Below, one piece after another: positions 9,582 to 16,566 of a stretch of 64,000 nt of DNA. This DNA comes from Polynucleobacter kasalickyi (lineage in GTDB: Bacteria > Pseudomonadota > Gammaproteobacteria > Burkholderiales > Burkholderiaceae): assembly GCF_900176405.1 (NCBI RefSeq), contig NZ_FWXJ01000003.1:186001-250000 (forward strand), read 5' to 3'. The position numbers and the translations under genes are program-made. Each line of letters opens with the position of its first letter. The first letter of the stretch is position 1. The notes below the pieces were generated by a model that was not told where the DNA came from, ran no database searches, and saw nothing but the letters and a program-made list of their open reading frames with translations.

Positions 9582-9798
9582 AAAATTTGGGTGAACTCTG
9601 ATTGAAAATGTATTTATTTTTTATGATTATCTTTAGTAATACAAACTTCACACAAATGGGTCTTTAACCAAAATAAGTTTATTGTCTTATGTGCTTTAAT
9701 TCTTTTTTTAATTTATTTTATCATCTCAATTTTAAAAAAATTACTTCGTCTTTTAAATGATAAAATAGAATTTCAATTTATTTGAGAGGATTGCTTTA

Positions 9799-9963
9799 AT
9801 GAGAATGTTTTGGAACTTTGCGGCCTTAGCCTTTATTGTTGGTGGAATAATTTCATATGTATCTTTTAAAAATCCCATCATTTTTACGATTGGTATGCTT
9901 TTGATGTTGTATCAAACGCGCCCAATAATGCCAGAAGAAAATCTACCTAAGAAATTTTATTAA
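9799..9963 (+). CDS. Small membrane protein, 54 aa, unknown function
   Basis: A short ORF starting MRMFWNFAALAF. A good ribosome-binding site (GAGAGGA) lies 8 nt before the ATG, and a strong terminator lies 3 bp after the stop, which together support a real transcript. It has two hydrophobic stretches (about residues 4-20 and 27-38) and a Pro/Glu/Lys-rich tail ending PKKFY. I do not recognise the family. It stands near the light-harvesting operon but on the opposite strand. Confidence 0.65.
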   Translation: MRMFWNFAALAFIVGGIISYVSFKNPIIFTIGMLLMLYQTRPIMPEENLPKKFY

Positions 9964-9965
9964 TA

Positions 9966-10002
9966 TTAAAAGAGCCTTAATAATTTATTAAGGCTCTTTT
10001 AA
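9966..10002 (+). terminator. Rho-independent terminator
   Basis: A hairpin of about 17 bp, with AAAAGAGCCTTAATAA pairing to TTATTAAGGCTCTTTT around a 2-3 nt loop, ends in a T run. It begins just after the stop of the 54-aa ORF. The A-rich left arm makes it usable from the opposite direction too, for the puc operon. Confidence 0.8.
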
Positions 10003-10057
10003 TTTGTATGCTTCTGATCTTTAATATTAATTATTGAAGTTTTTTCATATGCACATT

Positions 10058-10089
10058 ACTCAAATGCGTCCATGTAATTGCATTTGAGT
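10058..10089. repeat. Inverted repeat downstream of the puc-linked small genes
   Basis: The arms ACTCAAATGC and GCATTTGAGT (10 bp, perfect) surround a 12-nt loop. It lies 56 bp beyond the last small gene of the puc operon. There is no T run on either side, so it is more likely an RNA-stabilising hairpin or an operator than a terminator. Confidence 0.4.
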
Positions 10090-10144
10090 TGATCAAATGA
10101 TAGTTCCCGAAACTACTCACCTATTTCGGATTAAAACTAAAAAA

Positions 10145-10333
10145 TTATTTTCTTTTTGATCGGTAATTTAATTCAAAAAGATAAGCGATGATTCCTGCAA
10201 AAACAATTGCAGCTAACCAAATTCCAATCGATCCATTTGCTTTTGGCATGACCAAACGGAATACTACCATCATGATAATGCCGATTAAACCATAACCGAC
10301 ATAGCGAGTCATATTTTCTAAATTGCGATTCAT
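10145..10333 (-). CDS. Small membrane protein, 62 aa, last gene of the puc operon
   Basis: Two hydrophobic stretches (about residues 10-29 and 37-53) separated by a short polar loop, with a basic C-terminus (RSKRK). The ATG at 10333 is chosen because GAGG lies 5 nt before it; an in-frame GTG two codons upstream overlaps that ribosome-binding site. I do not recognise the family. It lies on the same strand as pucB-pucA-pucC and 56 bp after the 31-aa gene, so co-transcription with the light-harvesting genes is likely. A role in antenna assembly or membrane organisation is inference only. Confidence 0.65.
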   Translation of the reverse strand: MNRNLENMTRYVGYGLIGIIMMVVFRLVMPKANGSIGIWLAAIVFAGIIAYLFELNYRSKRK

Positions 10334-10370
10334 AAACACCTCAATTTTTTAATTCACTGAAAAATTTTAA

Positions 10371-10405
10371 ATTACTTTTTTGGGGTTAATTACTTTTTTG
10401 GGGTT
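10371..10405. repeat. Short tandem repeat over a stop codon
   Basis: ATTACTTTTTTGGGGTT occurs twice with an 18-bp period (10371 and 10389). The second copy carries the stop codon of the 31-aa gene and the first lies just after it. It is probably a slippage duplication in the spacer. Confidence 0.6.
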
Positions 10406-10485
10406 TTATCCCGATTAAAGTAATTGGCTAAGCTGAAAAAGAATACTAATCCCAAAAGCATTAAGACTAAGTGGTAGGTTTTCAA
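10390..10485 (-). CDS. Tiny single-span membrane protein, 31 aa, downstream of pucC
   Basis: The ORF starts with TTG at 10485, preceded by AGGAG with 7 nt spacing, a strong ribosome-binding site for such a short frame. It encodes one hydrophobic helix (about residues 5-21) followed by a polar, basic tail ending KTPKK. It lies 69 bp after pucC and before the 62-aa gene on the same strand. Tiny one-helix polypeptides are known antenna or reaction-centre partners in purple bacteria, but no sequence link to those is evident. It is too short for default gene callers. Confidence 0.55.
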   Translation of the reverse strand: MKTYHLVLMLLGLVFFFSLANYFNRDKTPKK

Positions 10486-10554
10486 TTGAACTCTCCTAAT
10501 AAATATAACTCTCGATTTTTAAAATAATACCTTTTTTTTCACTCCAAACACAAA

Positions 10555-11937
10555 TTATCCAATAACCTGTAATTTTCTTCTTTGCATAATTAATGGGTAC
10601 ATTGCCCAAATTGTTGCCAGCAAAAGCACTACCTCTATTGCATACACACTGACATAACCATTCAATACGGATGTTTTTGCTGCAACGACATCTCTAATAA
10701 TGCCCCCTAAAGCAATTGCCAAACCTGCTGCCGAAGCTTGCACCGCTCCCCACGCCCCCAATGCTAAGCCACACTGTTCAGCTGGCGCATTTTGCATGGT
10801 TGCAGTAAGTGTGCCATGACCAAATAATCCACCACCAAACCCGATTAAGAAAACGCCACTAGCAAACAACTCTGCCATTTGTAAGTTTCCTGAGAAAATA
10901 ACTAATAAGAAAGCTGGTATACCTACTGCAGCACCTAAACTAGCCATTTTAAATGGGTCAAAGCCTCTATTCAATACATAAGAAGCCAAACCAAAACCAA
11001 GTAATCCACCACCGGCAAGCGTAGCTGTAAGTGTTGTTGTCTGTCCAACCGTCAAACCTAATACTTCCCCCCCGTAGGGTTCAAGCAAAATATCTTCCAT
11101 CGAAAAGGCCATTGTGCCTATTCCAACGGCGATTAATCTTCGAACTGAATCAGTATTTTGGGTAAATAGATGCCACGCCTCTTGAAAGCTCATTGTTTTT
11201 TGGGGTTCAGTTTCAAACCGACTTGGTCGACGAGTTTCCTGCTTCCACAGGGCTGTGATATTTAGCACCATGGTTGCTAATGCTGCCCCTTGTATTACTT
11301 GAATTAATCTGCCAGGTGTAAATTCCCTCAACAACTCTCCAAATAGAAGGGCACAACCAATCATGCTTAAAAGCAACATCACATACATCAGCCCTACTGC
11401 ATTTGGTTGTGATTCTTTTGGTACTAAATCATTGGCAAGCGCTAAGCCAACAGTTTGAGTGGTGTGTAAACCAGCACCTACTAATAAAAAGGATATGCCT
11501 GCTCCAAACCACCCAATCCATACCGGCGCCTCATTCGCATGGCCGGCACCTGAGAGAACTAGTAGAGCAAATGGCATCATTGCAAATCCACCAAACTGAA
11601 CTAATGTCCCCATCCATATATAAGGAACTCTTTTCCAGCCAAGTGCGGAACGATGGGTGTCCGATCTAAAGCCAATGACGGCCCTAAATGGGGCAAAAAT
11701 CAGTGGAATTGAAATCATGATTGAAACAATCGATGCGGGTACTTTAAGTTCAACGATGAGAACTCTGTTTAAGGTACCGATTAAGAGGACTAGTGCCATA
11801 CCGACTGACACTTGAAATAATGAAAGTCTTAATAGTCTAGGCAGGGGAACTTCTGGTGTAGCAGCATCCGCAAATGGTAAAAACTTAGGGCCTAAAGAAG
11901 CCCATGATCGTATTAACGATTTACTGATATTACCCAT
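10555..11937 (-). CDS. pucC: PucC family light-harvesting complex assembly protein
   Basis: Major-facilitator-fold membrane protein of the PucC/LhaA (BCD) family, needed for assembly of the LH2 antenna. It has 460 aa with about 12 hydrophobic segments. Family stretches near the N-terminus include LPRLLRLSLFQVSVGMA, FAPFRAVIGFRSDTHRS and LGWKRVPYIWMG. It follows pucA by 101 bp on the same strand, the classical pucBAC order. No bch, crt or puf gene is in the window, so the main photosynthesis cluster, if present, lies elsewhere. Confidence 0.92.
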   Translation of the reverse strand: MGNISKSLIRSWASLGPKFLPFADAATPEVPLPRLLRLSLFQVSVGMALVLLIGTLNRVLIVELKVPASIVSIMISIPLIFAPFRAVIGFRSDTHRSALGWKRVPYIWMGTLVQFGGFAMMPFALLVLSGAGHANEAPVWIGWFGAGISFLLVGAGLHTTQTVGLALANDLVPKESQPNAVGLMYVMLLLSMIGCALLFGELLREFTPGRLIQVIQGAALATMVLNITALWKQETRRPSRFETEPQKTMSFQEAWHLFTQNTDSVRRLIAVGIGTMAFSMEDILLEPYGGEVLGLTVGQTTTLTATLAGGGLLGFGLASYVLNRGFDPFKMASLGAAVGIPAFLLVIFSGNLQMAELFASGVFLIGFGGGLFGHGTLTATMQNAPAEQCGLALGAWGAVQASAAGLAIALGGIIRDVVAAKTSVLNGYVSVYAIEVVLLLATIWAMYPLIMQRRKLQVIG

Positions 11938-12038
11938 TTATGCAAGAGGATCCTACATCGTTTTGAATTATAAATATTGCGTAGCGCGTCATCGATGCAA
12001 ACTTTATTAGTTGATCGAATAATAATTATTATTATGTA

Positions 12039-12242
12039 TTACTGAGCTTTTGGAGCCGCCGGGGGTGCTTCAGTGTTCATTGAAACAACCTTTGCTGCAT
12101 TTCCATTTAAAAAGCCCTTAACCCAAGTTGTATTATTCAATAATGCTAAATGGACATTAAATGAACCAAATGCCACAGCAGTAAGAATTAATGGAATTCC
12201 AAGGGTTGGTTTTACAACACACCACATTTTTCCGTAAATCAT
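12039..12242 (-). CDS. pucA: Light-harvesting LH2 alpha subunit (B820-type residues)
   Basis: Single-helix antenna polypeptide that binds bacteriochlorophyll a, 67 aa. MIYGKMWCVVKPTLGIP is the usual N-terminus. His31 (VHLALL) is the B850 magnesium ligand, and TTW ends at residue 40. A gapless alignment from residue 1 places Phe44 and Leu45 where common LH2 has Tyr and Trp; Phe-Leu is the signature of B800-820 (LH3) antennae. The C-terminus is an Ala/Pro-rich extension (about residues 55-67), as in some other betaproteobacterial LH2. AGGGG precedes the start. It lies 12 bp after pucB. Confidence 0.92.
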   Translation of the reverse strand: MIYGKMWCVVKPTLGIPLILTAVAFGSFNVHLALLNNTTWVKGFLNGNAAKVVSMNTEAPPAAPKAQ

Positions 12243-12254
12243 TTTGAACCCCTT

Positions 12255-12407
12255 TTATTTAAGCCAAGGTGAATAAATATAGGCGAGAAGGTGAGCTAAA
12301 GCAGCAATCATTCCAAAGAACTGTGTACCTTGAATTAATTGTCTGTGAATCTCCTCTGACTCTGCCTCTGTGAGGCCTGTAGGCCAAACTTTATTTGGAT
12401 CTGACAT
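12255..12407 (-). CDS. pucB: Light-harvesting LH2 beta subunit
   Basis: Single-helix antenna polypeptide of 50 aa. The start is the ATG at 12407, which has AAGGAG 8 nt upstream; a longer frame to 12452 would place that site inside the gene. NKVWPTGLTEAE, the N-terminal His21 and the AxxxH motif with His39 (B850 ligand) match LH2 beta chains, as does the SPWLK end. The usual GTR at the B800 site reads GTQ (Gln29), so the Arg that hydrogen-bonds B800 is missing. It is the first gene of pucBAC. Confidence 0.92.
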   Translation of the reverse strand: MSDPNKVWPTGLTEAESEEIHRQLIQGTQFFGMIAALAHLLAYIYSPWLK

Positions 12408-12502
12408 AGTAAAGTCTCCTTTTGAAAGATCACTTTCGTGCTCAACCTGCACGTAGGTTATTCATGGCAAGTCTTTTTTAAATAGGACTAACCATTCCTA
12501 CC

Positions 12503-12520
12503 TGTATTTTTATTTATACA
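12503..12520. promoter_or_regulatory. PpsR/CrtJ-type operator, proximal site
   Basis: An exact TGT-N12-ACA palindrome whose inner bases extend the symmetry (TGTAT...ATACA), in the pucB upstream region. It covers the expected -10 area of the puc promoter. PpsR/CrtJ is the redox-responsive repressor of photosynthesis genes in purple bacteria. Confidence 0.65.
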
Positions 12521-12534
12521 GATTGATTTGTCAA
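12512..12534 (-). promoter_or_regulatory. Candidate sigma-70 promoter of pucBAC
   Basis: Read on the minus strand, a perfect TTGACA (12529-12534) is followed after 16-17 bp by TAAAAAT, a weak -10. The -35 lies inside the distal TGT-N12-ACA site and the -10 inside the proximal site, so a bound repressor would block polymerase. The untranslated leader would be about 100 nt. Confidence 0.5.
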
Positions 12535-12546
12535 CATTATTTTACA
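12529..12546. promoter_or_regulatory. PpsR/CrtJ-type operator, distal site
   Basis: A second exact TGT-N12-ACA palindrome, separated from the first by 8 bp. PpsR/CrtJ typically binds such paired sites cooperatively. It overlaps the TTGACA of the candidate puc promoter. Confidence 0.65.
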
Positions 12547-12593
12547 AAAAGTTATTAGCGTTGATTTGCGTTAAATTAAGACTGAAAAACTCC

Positions 12594-13085
12594 TTAATTA
12601 CTTAATAAATAGATGATTTCATTATTCTTTTCTTGAATAGCAAAAAACATAGCGTTGTTACCTTTATGGGTCTTAAGATTTTTGTTTGCGCCATTTTTTA
12701 ATAATTGCTCCACCATTTTTGCCTGATTTGCGGCACTTGCATACATTAAAGCAGTTGCGCCATGATCATCTCTACTATCAATGTGAACTTTAGATTGCAA
12801 GCTAGCCTGTAGTTTTTCAAGATCTCCCGTCCAAGCTGATTGCATTAAAGGGGGCAATTTATCCGAAAACTCTAGTCGCTCTTCTTTTTTTTGCCCCATC
12901 CATAATAAATATTGGTAAAAAGGATTAGCAACGATCAGAATCAATCCAAGTAAATAGATCCAAAGTTTTAACTCAAAGAGTAAAGTTTCTGATTGGATTG
13001 CTAAAAAAATAATTAAGAATCCCAGTAAAGTACTAAGATAAAAACCAAAGTTAAATTTTCTTTTTTTATTCACGTTATTTGTCAA
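12594..13085 (-). CDS. Membrane-anchored ankyrin-repeat protein
   Basis: A short basic N-terminus, two adjacent hydrophobic helices, then a cytoplasmic tail with about two ankyrin repeats (DDHGATALMYASAANQAKMVEQLLKNGANKN and a second degenerate unit). The TTG at 13085 is chosen because GGAG lies 8 nt upstream. Longer in-frame starts, ATG at 13121 and TTG at 13133, lack a visible ribosome-binding site; the longest form is 179 aa. It lies upstream of the puc promoter on the same strand. The binding partner and function are unknown. Confidence 0.7.
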   Translation of the reverse strand: MTNNVNKKRKFNFGFYLSTLLGFLIIFLAIQSETLLFELKLWIYLLGLILIVANPFYQYLLWMGQKKEERLEFSDKLPPLMQSAWTGDLEKLQASLQSKVHIDSRDDHGATALMYASAANQAKMVEQLLKNGANKNLKTHKGNNAMFFAIQEKNNEIIYLLSN

Positions 13086-13294
13086 AGTACTATCTCCATG
13101 TTGAAAGTGCCAAGCAGGCATGCTTTGTGGCAAGTTAACATAGCTAACGCAGAGTCACAATGCGTTGAATCCCTAAGAGAATTTTTCTAACTCTAATCCT
13201 AAAAAGTGCCACTCATCCATTGAAAATACCTACCTAAATTCGTATTAAATAATGGTGTAAGATGAAATAAATCAATAATCAAGGAGATAGGATC

Positions 13295-13795
13295 ATGAAA
13301 TTTACTCAAGTATTTTTAAAAATTAGTCTTTTTAGTTTTTTAATATCCCCCTTAGCTTTTGTGACTGCAGCTGAGTACATGGATAAAACACCGTTTCAAT
13401 TATCTAGAGCATTTTCTCCTGGAGTAATTTCTAAAGGTGGGAAGATTGTTTGGGTAGCAGGTCAAACTGCCACAAAAGATAATGAAGGAAAAGATATCTC
13501 TAACAACTTTGAAGCTCAAGTTAAACAAGTTTTTTCCCAAATTGACGCTGTCATGAAAGATGCGGGGGGCTCCGTCGGTAACATTGTGCAAATGACCGTT
13601 TTCATTAAAGAATCACGCTACGGGGACAGATTTGTGGAAATGCGAAAGGATGTTTTTAAAAATGGTAATTATCCAGGTAGTGCTTTAATTACTGTTACAA
13701 ACTTCGCACGTCCTGGTATCGAGATTGAGATTCAAGCAGTAGGCGTGATCGGTGACGAGTGTTCAGCTGAAAATCGCTGCTCAATTAAAAAATAG
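13295..13795 (+). CDS. Exported RidA/Rid family protein
   Basis: RidA (YjgF/UK114) domain protein of 166 aa with an N-terminal signal peptide ending near residue 26 (TAA/EYM). The Rid fold is seen in IVWVAGQTATKDNEG, the helix EAQVKQVFSQIDAVMKDAGG, and the terminal PGIEIEIQAVGVI. RidA normally hydrolyses reactive enamine/imine intermediates in the cytoplasm, but this copy appears to be periplasmic. The tail has two Cys (ECSAENRCS) that could form a disulfide. AAGGAGAT precedes the start. It stands alone, facing the cupin gene. Confidence 0.82.
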   Translation: MKFTQVFLKISLFSFLISPLAFVTAAEYMDKTPFQLSRAFSPGVISKGGKIVWVAGQTATKDNEGKDISNNFEAQVKQVFSQIDAVMKDAGGSVGNIVQMTVFIKESRYGDRFVEMRKDVFKNGNYPGSALITVTNFARPGIEIEIQAVGVIGDECSAENRCSIKK

Positions 13796-13824
13796 GTTAC
13801 GACGAATAAGCTCTTCACTGAGTG

Positions 13825-13860
13825 AAAGTAGCCTACCTTTGCCGATAGGTTACTTTTCTT
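13825..13860. terminator. Bidirectional terminator between ridA-like and cupin genes
   Basis: AAAGTAGCCTA and TAGGTTACTTT form an 11-bp stem with one G-U pair around a 10-nt loop, ending in TTTTCTT. It lies between two converging genes and overlaps the last codons of the cupin gene. Confidence 0.6.
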
Positions 13861-14434
13861 GATTCTGTACAATATTTTGCAGTGTTTCGTCATATTGTCC
13901 ATCAATTAATATGAAGGCGACCACACATGGTGCATTGGAACGATTCGTCCAAGCATGATCAGTGCCACATTGAACCAAAATATCACCAGCTTTTAACAAC
14001 ACCTCCGAATCATCCAGCAACATGGTGATTTCACCTGACAGAATAATCGCATAATCGATCGTCTCTGTTCGATGCATTAATGGATGGCGTCCATTTTTCT
14101 CAAAGGAACTACCTGCGGCATTTCCCAGAGATTCAAATAATGCTTTCGAGGTTTGAACATCCATATGTTCATTCCCATTCGGTTCAGGTGGAAAATGATT
14201 AATTCTTAAAACCGACCCTCCCTTAGTGGGCAATTGCCGCCTTGGTCCTAACGTGGTTTCCTCTTGATGTGTTTTAACAAGTGCCGGCGTTTCAAATGTT
14301 CTAAAAATATCGGTAGAGAAATATCCAGGTCGAATAGGGATTGAATGTACGTAGGGTGCGGGTCCATCGGAAATAACTACGCCCTTACCATTTTCATCGT
14401 GTCCAGTAACAACTCTTCTGACAAATCCTGACAT
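13850..14434 (-). CDS. Cupin-domain protein
   Basis: Small beta-barrel cupin protein of 194 aa. The C-terminal half holds the cupin core: HRTETIDYAIILSGEITMLLD (motif 1, with His/Glu metal ligands), VLLKAGDILVQCGTDHAW (motif 2) and NAPCVVAFILID. The N-terminal part is family-specific. It lies 12 bp after the end of a Bug binding-protein gene on the same strand, so the two probably form an operon. The protein could be a metal-dependent enzyme or an effector-binding protein of a carboxylate catabolic route; the substrate cannot be named. Confidence 0.82.
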   Translation of the reverse strand: MSGFVRRVVTGHDENGKGVVISDGPAPYVHSIPIRPGYFSTDIFRTFETPALVKTHQEETTLGPRRQLPTKGGSVLRINHFPPEPNGNEHMDVQTSKALFESLGNAAGSSFEKNGRHPLMHRTETIDYAIILSGEITMLLDDSEVLLKAGDILVQCGTDHAWTNRSNAPCVVAFILIDGQYDETLQNIVQNQEK

Positions 14435-14446
14435 ACTGCATTCTCC

Positions 14447-15451
14447 CTATTGAAAATTGATTTTTTTATCAAATATTAGTTTTGACCACGCATTCGTTTC
14501 ATTTTTAATTAAGTCAGAAAATGCGGAACCAGTTAAAAGTAGCGGGGTTGAACCTGCCGCTAGGATTTTTTTTCTAAAATCATTTTGATCACTAGATTGC
14601 ATAATTGCTGCAGCAATTAATTGAACCATGTCGGGAGACATTCCTTTCGGGCCCATAATGGCAAACCAAGGCAAGACATCTAAGCCTTGTTGACCTTGTT
14701 CAGTGATCGTGGGAATGTCTGGAAAAAGTAAACTTCTCTTGCCGACAACGCCAATTAATCGAACTTTTTTAGCTCGTATCGACTGTTCCGCAAGAGAAAC
14801 ACTAATGAACATACCGGATATTTGTCCACCTAACACGTCAGCGAAGGAAGGTGATGCTCCTTTATATGGCACGTGTAAGAAATCAATTTTTGATGAATCT
14901 TTTAATATTTCAATATATGCGTGTAAGATATTTCCTACCCCAGCAGATCCTAAACTTAATGGAGGGGTAGCATTTTTAGCTAATGTCAGAAATTCTTTTA
15001 GATTATTGGCATTTACTCCAGTAGCGACAATTAATCCAATATCTGTTTGAGCCAAACAAATGATTGGCACTAAGTCTTTTTGTGGATCGAAATTTGTCGA
15101 CTTATCCATCAAAGGACTAAAGGTAATCATGCCAGAACTGACAAATAATAAATTAGATCCGTCCACTGGACCTTGCTTCATTAAATTAACGCCCACTAAA
15201 CCATTCGCACCAGGGCGATTTTCTGTAATCACAGTAGCTTTTAAATTATGTTGTAAATTTTCAGCGGCTAACCTTCCAAGTACATCAGTAGGTCCGCCTG
15301 GTGCAAACGGAATAATGATCTTTATGTTGGTTGGTGGGGTTGGTTGAGAAAATACTTTACCGGCATACAAACTAAGACAAAGAAAAACGAATGCTAATAC
15401 CTTCGAACGAGCGAATTGATCTAATTGGTTGCAGTGCATGCAAGTCTCCAT
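14447..15451 (-). CDS. Tripartite tricarboxylate transporter substrate-binding protein (Bug/TctC family)
   Basis: Periplasmic Bug protein of 334 aa. A hydrophobic segment at about residues 16-32 ends in VFSQ, a plausible signal cleavage site. Motifs IKIIIPFAPGGPTDVLGR, ITENRPGANGLVG and FLHVPYKGASP are in order. The reported ATG gives a somewhat long N-terminal region (METCMHCNQLDQFAR), and a later start is possible. It is followed closely by the cupin gene and transcribed divergently from the ketopantoate-reductase-family gene, 86 bp away. Confidence 0.86.
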   Translation of the reverse strand: METCMHCNQLDQFARSKVLAFVFLCLSLYAGKVFSQPTPPTNIKIIIPFAPGGPTDVLGRLAAENLQHNLKATVITENRPGANGLVGVNLMKQGPVDGSNLLFVSSGMITFSPLMDKSTNFDPQKDLVPIICLAQTDIGLIVATGVNANNLKEFLTLAKNATPPLSLGSAGVGNILHAYIEILKDSSKIDFLHVPYKGASPSFADVLGGQISGMFISVSLAEQSIRAKKVRLIGVVGKRSLLFPDIPTITEQGQQGLDVLPWFAIMGPKGMSPDMVQLIAAAIMQSSDQNDFRKKILAAGSTPLLLTGSAFSDLIKNETNAWSKLIFDKKINFQ

Positions 15452-15537
15452 TATTTTTTCTTCAACTATAGCAAATTCTTTCCACCCTCGGTCATTTAGG
15501 TATCATCAATGCATCAATATTTAATAAGGAGACGATT

Positions 15538-16566
15538 TTGGAAATACTGATACTGGGCAGTGGGGCAATTGGTGGTAGTGTCGCAGCAGACTTCTTAATG
15601 GCAGGTATTCCCATTTCAATTGCGGATCCATGGCCTCAATTGATTAGCAAAGTGCAAAAAGAAGGATTTCATATTCGCTTACCAGATAGCGAGTTTCATA
15701 CGCCAACTAACCAAGCGTTACACCTATCTGACTTTGCAACACTCAACCCTAAATACGATGTTGTTTTTTTAGCTGTCAAAGCACAAGATGCTAGATGGAT
15801 GACTGAATTTATTAAGCCTTATCTCAAAGATCATGGCGTAATAGTACCTCTCATGAATGGCATGATGAATCCTACCATTGCTTCCATCATCGGTAAAGAG
15901 CGCTTAATTGGGAGTGTCATTGAGTTATCTGCTGAGAGTTTTGAGCCAGGTATCATTAAAAGAAAGACCCCACCTAGTAAAACTTGGATTGCTATTGGAG
16001 AGTTTGATGGCAAAATTACAGATCGACTCAAAATGGTTCAGAAATTGCTGAGCCATACGGCGACGGTTGATTTTTCAGATCAAATTGAAAATGCTAAATG
16101 GACAAAACTCGTAACCAATGCAATGATTTTGGCTCCCTTTGCAATGATCAAAGCAACCTCTTATGATGCTCTTGCAGATTCCAATATGCGTCAGTTAGTC
16201 CTCAGGATTGGGGAAGAAGCAATCTCAGTTGGACGAGCAATGGGGTATGAAATTGAAAAAATATTTGGGTTAAATGCGCAGGATATGCAGGGTCAGCCAG
16301 CAGAAATTTCTCACAAACTTGTAGAAACCTTAGTGGGTCATATTGGCAAAAAATCCCAAAATGCTACGACCCAAGATGTATTAAAAGGTCGCATCACAGA
16401 GACAAAATTTATCAATGGACTTATCGTTGAACAAGGCCAAACACTAAATATTCCAGTCCTTGCGAATCAAGCAATTTGTCAAATCATGGCGCAAATTGAA
16501 GCAAAAAGAATCGCAGCGAATGAGGCGAATATTGCACTCGCGTGCAAACTAGCAGAGATCACCTAG
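15538..16566 (+). CDS. 2-dehydropantoate 2-reductase family oxidoreductase
   Basis: NADP-dependent oxidoreductase of the ApbA/PanE family, 342 aa. The Rossmann motif GSGAIGG lies at residues 7-13, VVFLAVKAQD at about 78-87, and the C-terminal helical domain has the catalytic-Lys region AKWTKLVTNAMI. It starts with TTG, supported by AAGGAGAC at good spacing and by the exact family N-terminus. True PanE reduces ketopantoate, but a copy lying among Bug and CoA genes may reduce another 2-oxo acid. It converges on the next Bug gene; the two stops share the palindrome CTAG. Confidence 0.84.
   Translation: MEILILGSGAIGGSVAADFLMAGIPISIADPWPQLISKVQKEGFHIRLPDSEFHTPTNQALHLSDFATLNPKYDVVFLAVKAQDARWMTEFIKPYLKDHGVIVPLMNGMMNPTIASIIGKERLIGSVIELSAESFEPGIIKRKTPPSKTWIAIGEFDGKITDRLKMVQKLLSHTATVDFSDQIENAKWTKLVTNAMILAPFAMIKATSYDALADSNMRQLVLRIGEEAISVGRAMGYEIEKIFGLNAQDMQGQPAEISHKLVETLVGHIGKKSQNATTQDVLKGRITETKFINGLIVEQGQTLNIPVLANQAICQIMAQIEAKRIAANEANIALACKLAEIT

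Noticed and set aside
12018..12033. A/T-only palindrome AATAATAATTATTATT between pucA and pucC
   Set aside because: Classical puc operons have a stem-loop here, but this one has no GC pairs and would be unstable, so I do not claim an attenuator.
12408..12452. N-terminal extension of the beta light-harvesting subunit
   Set aside because: The extra codons cover the strong AAGGAG site and do not match the LH2 beta N-terminus.
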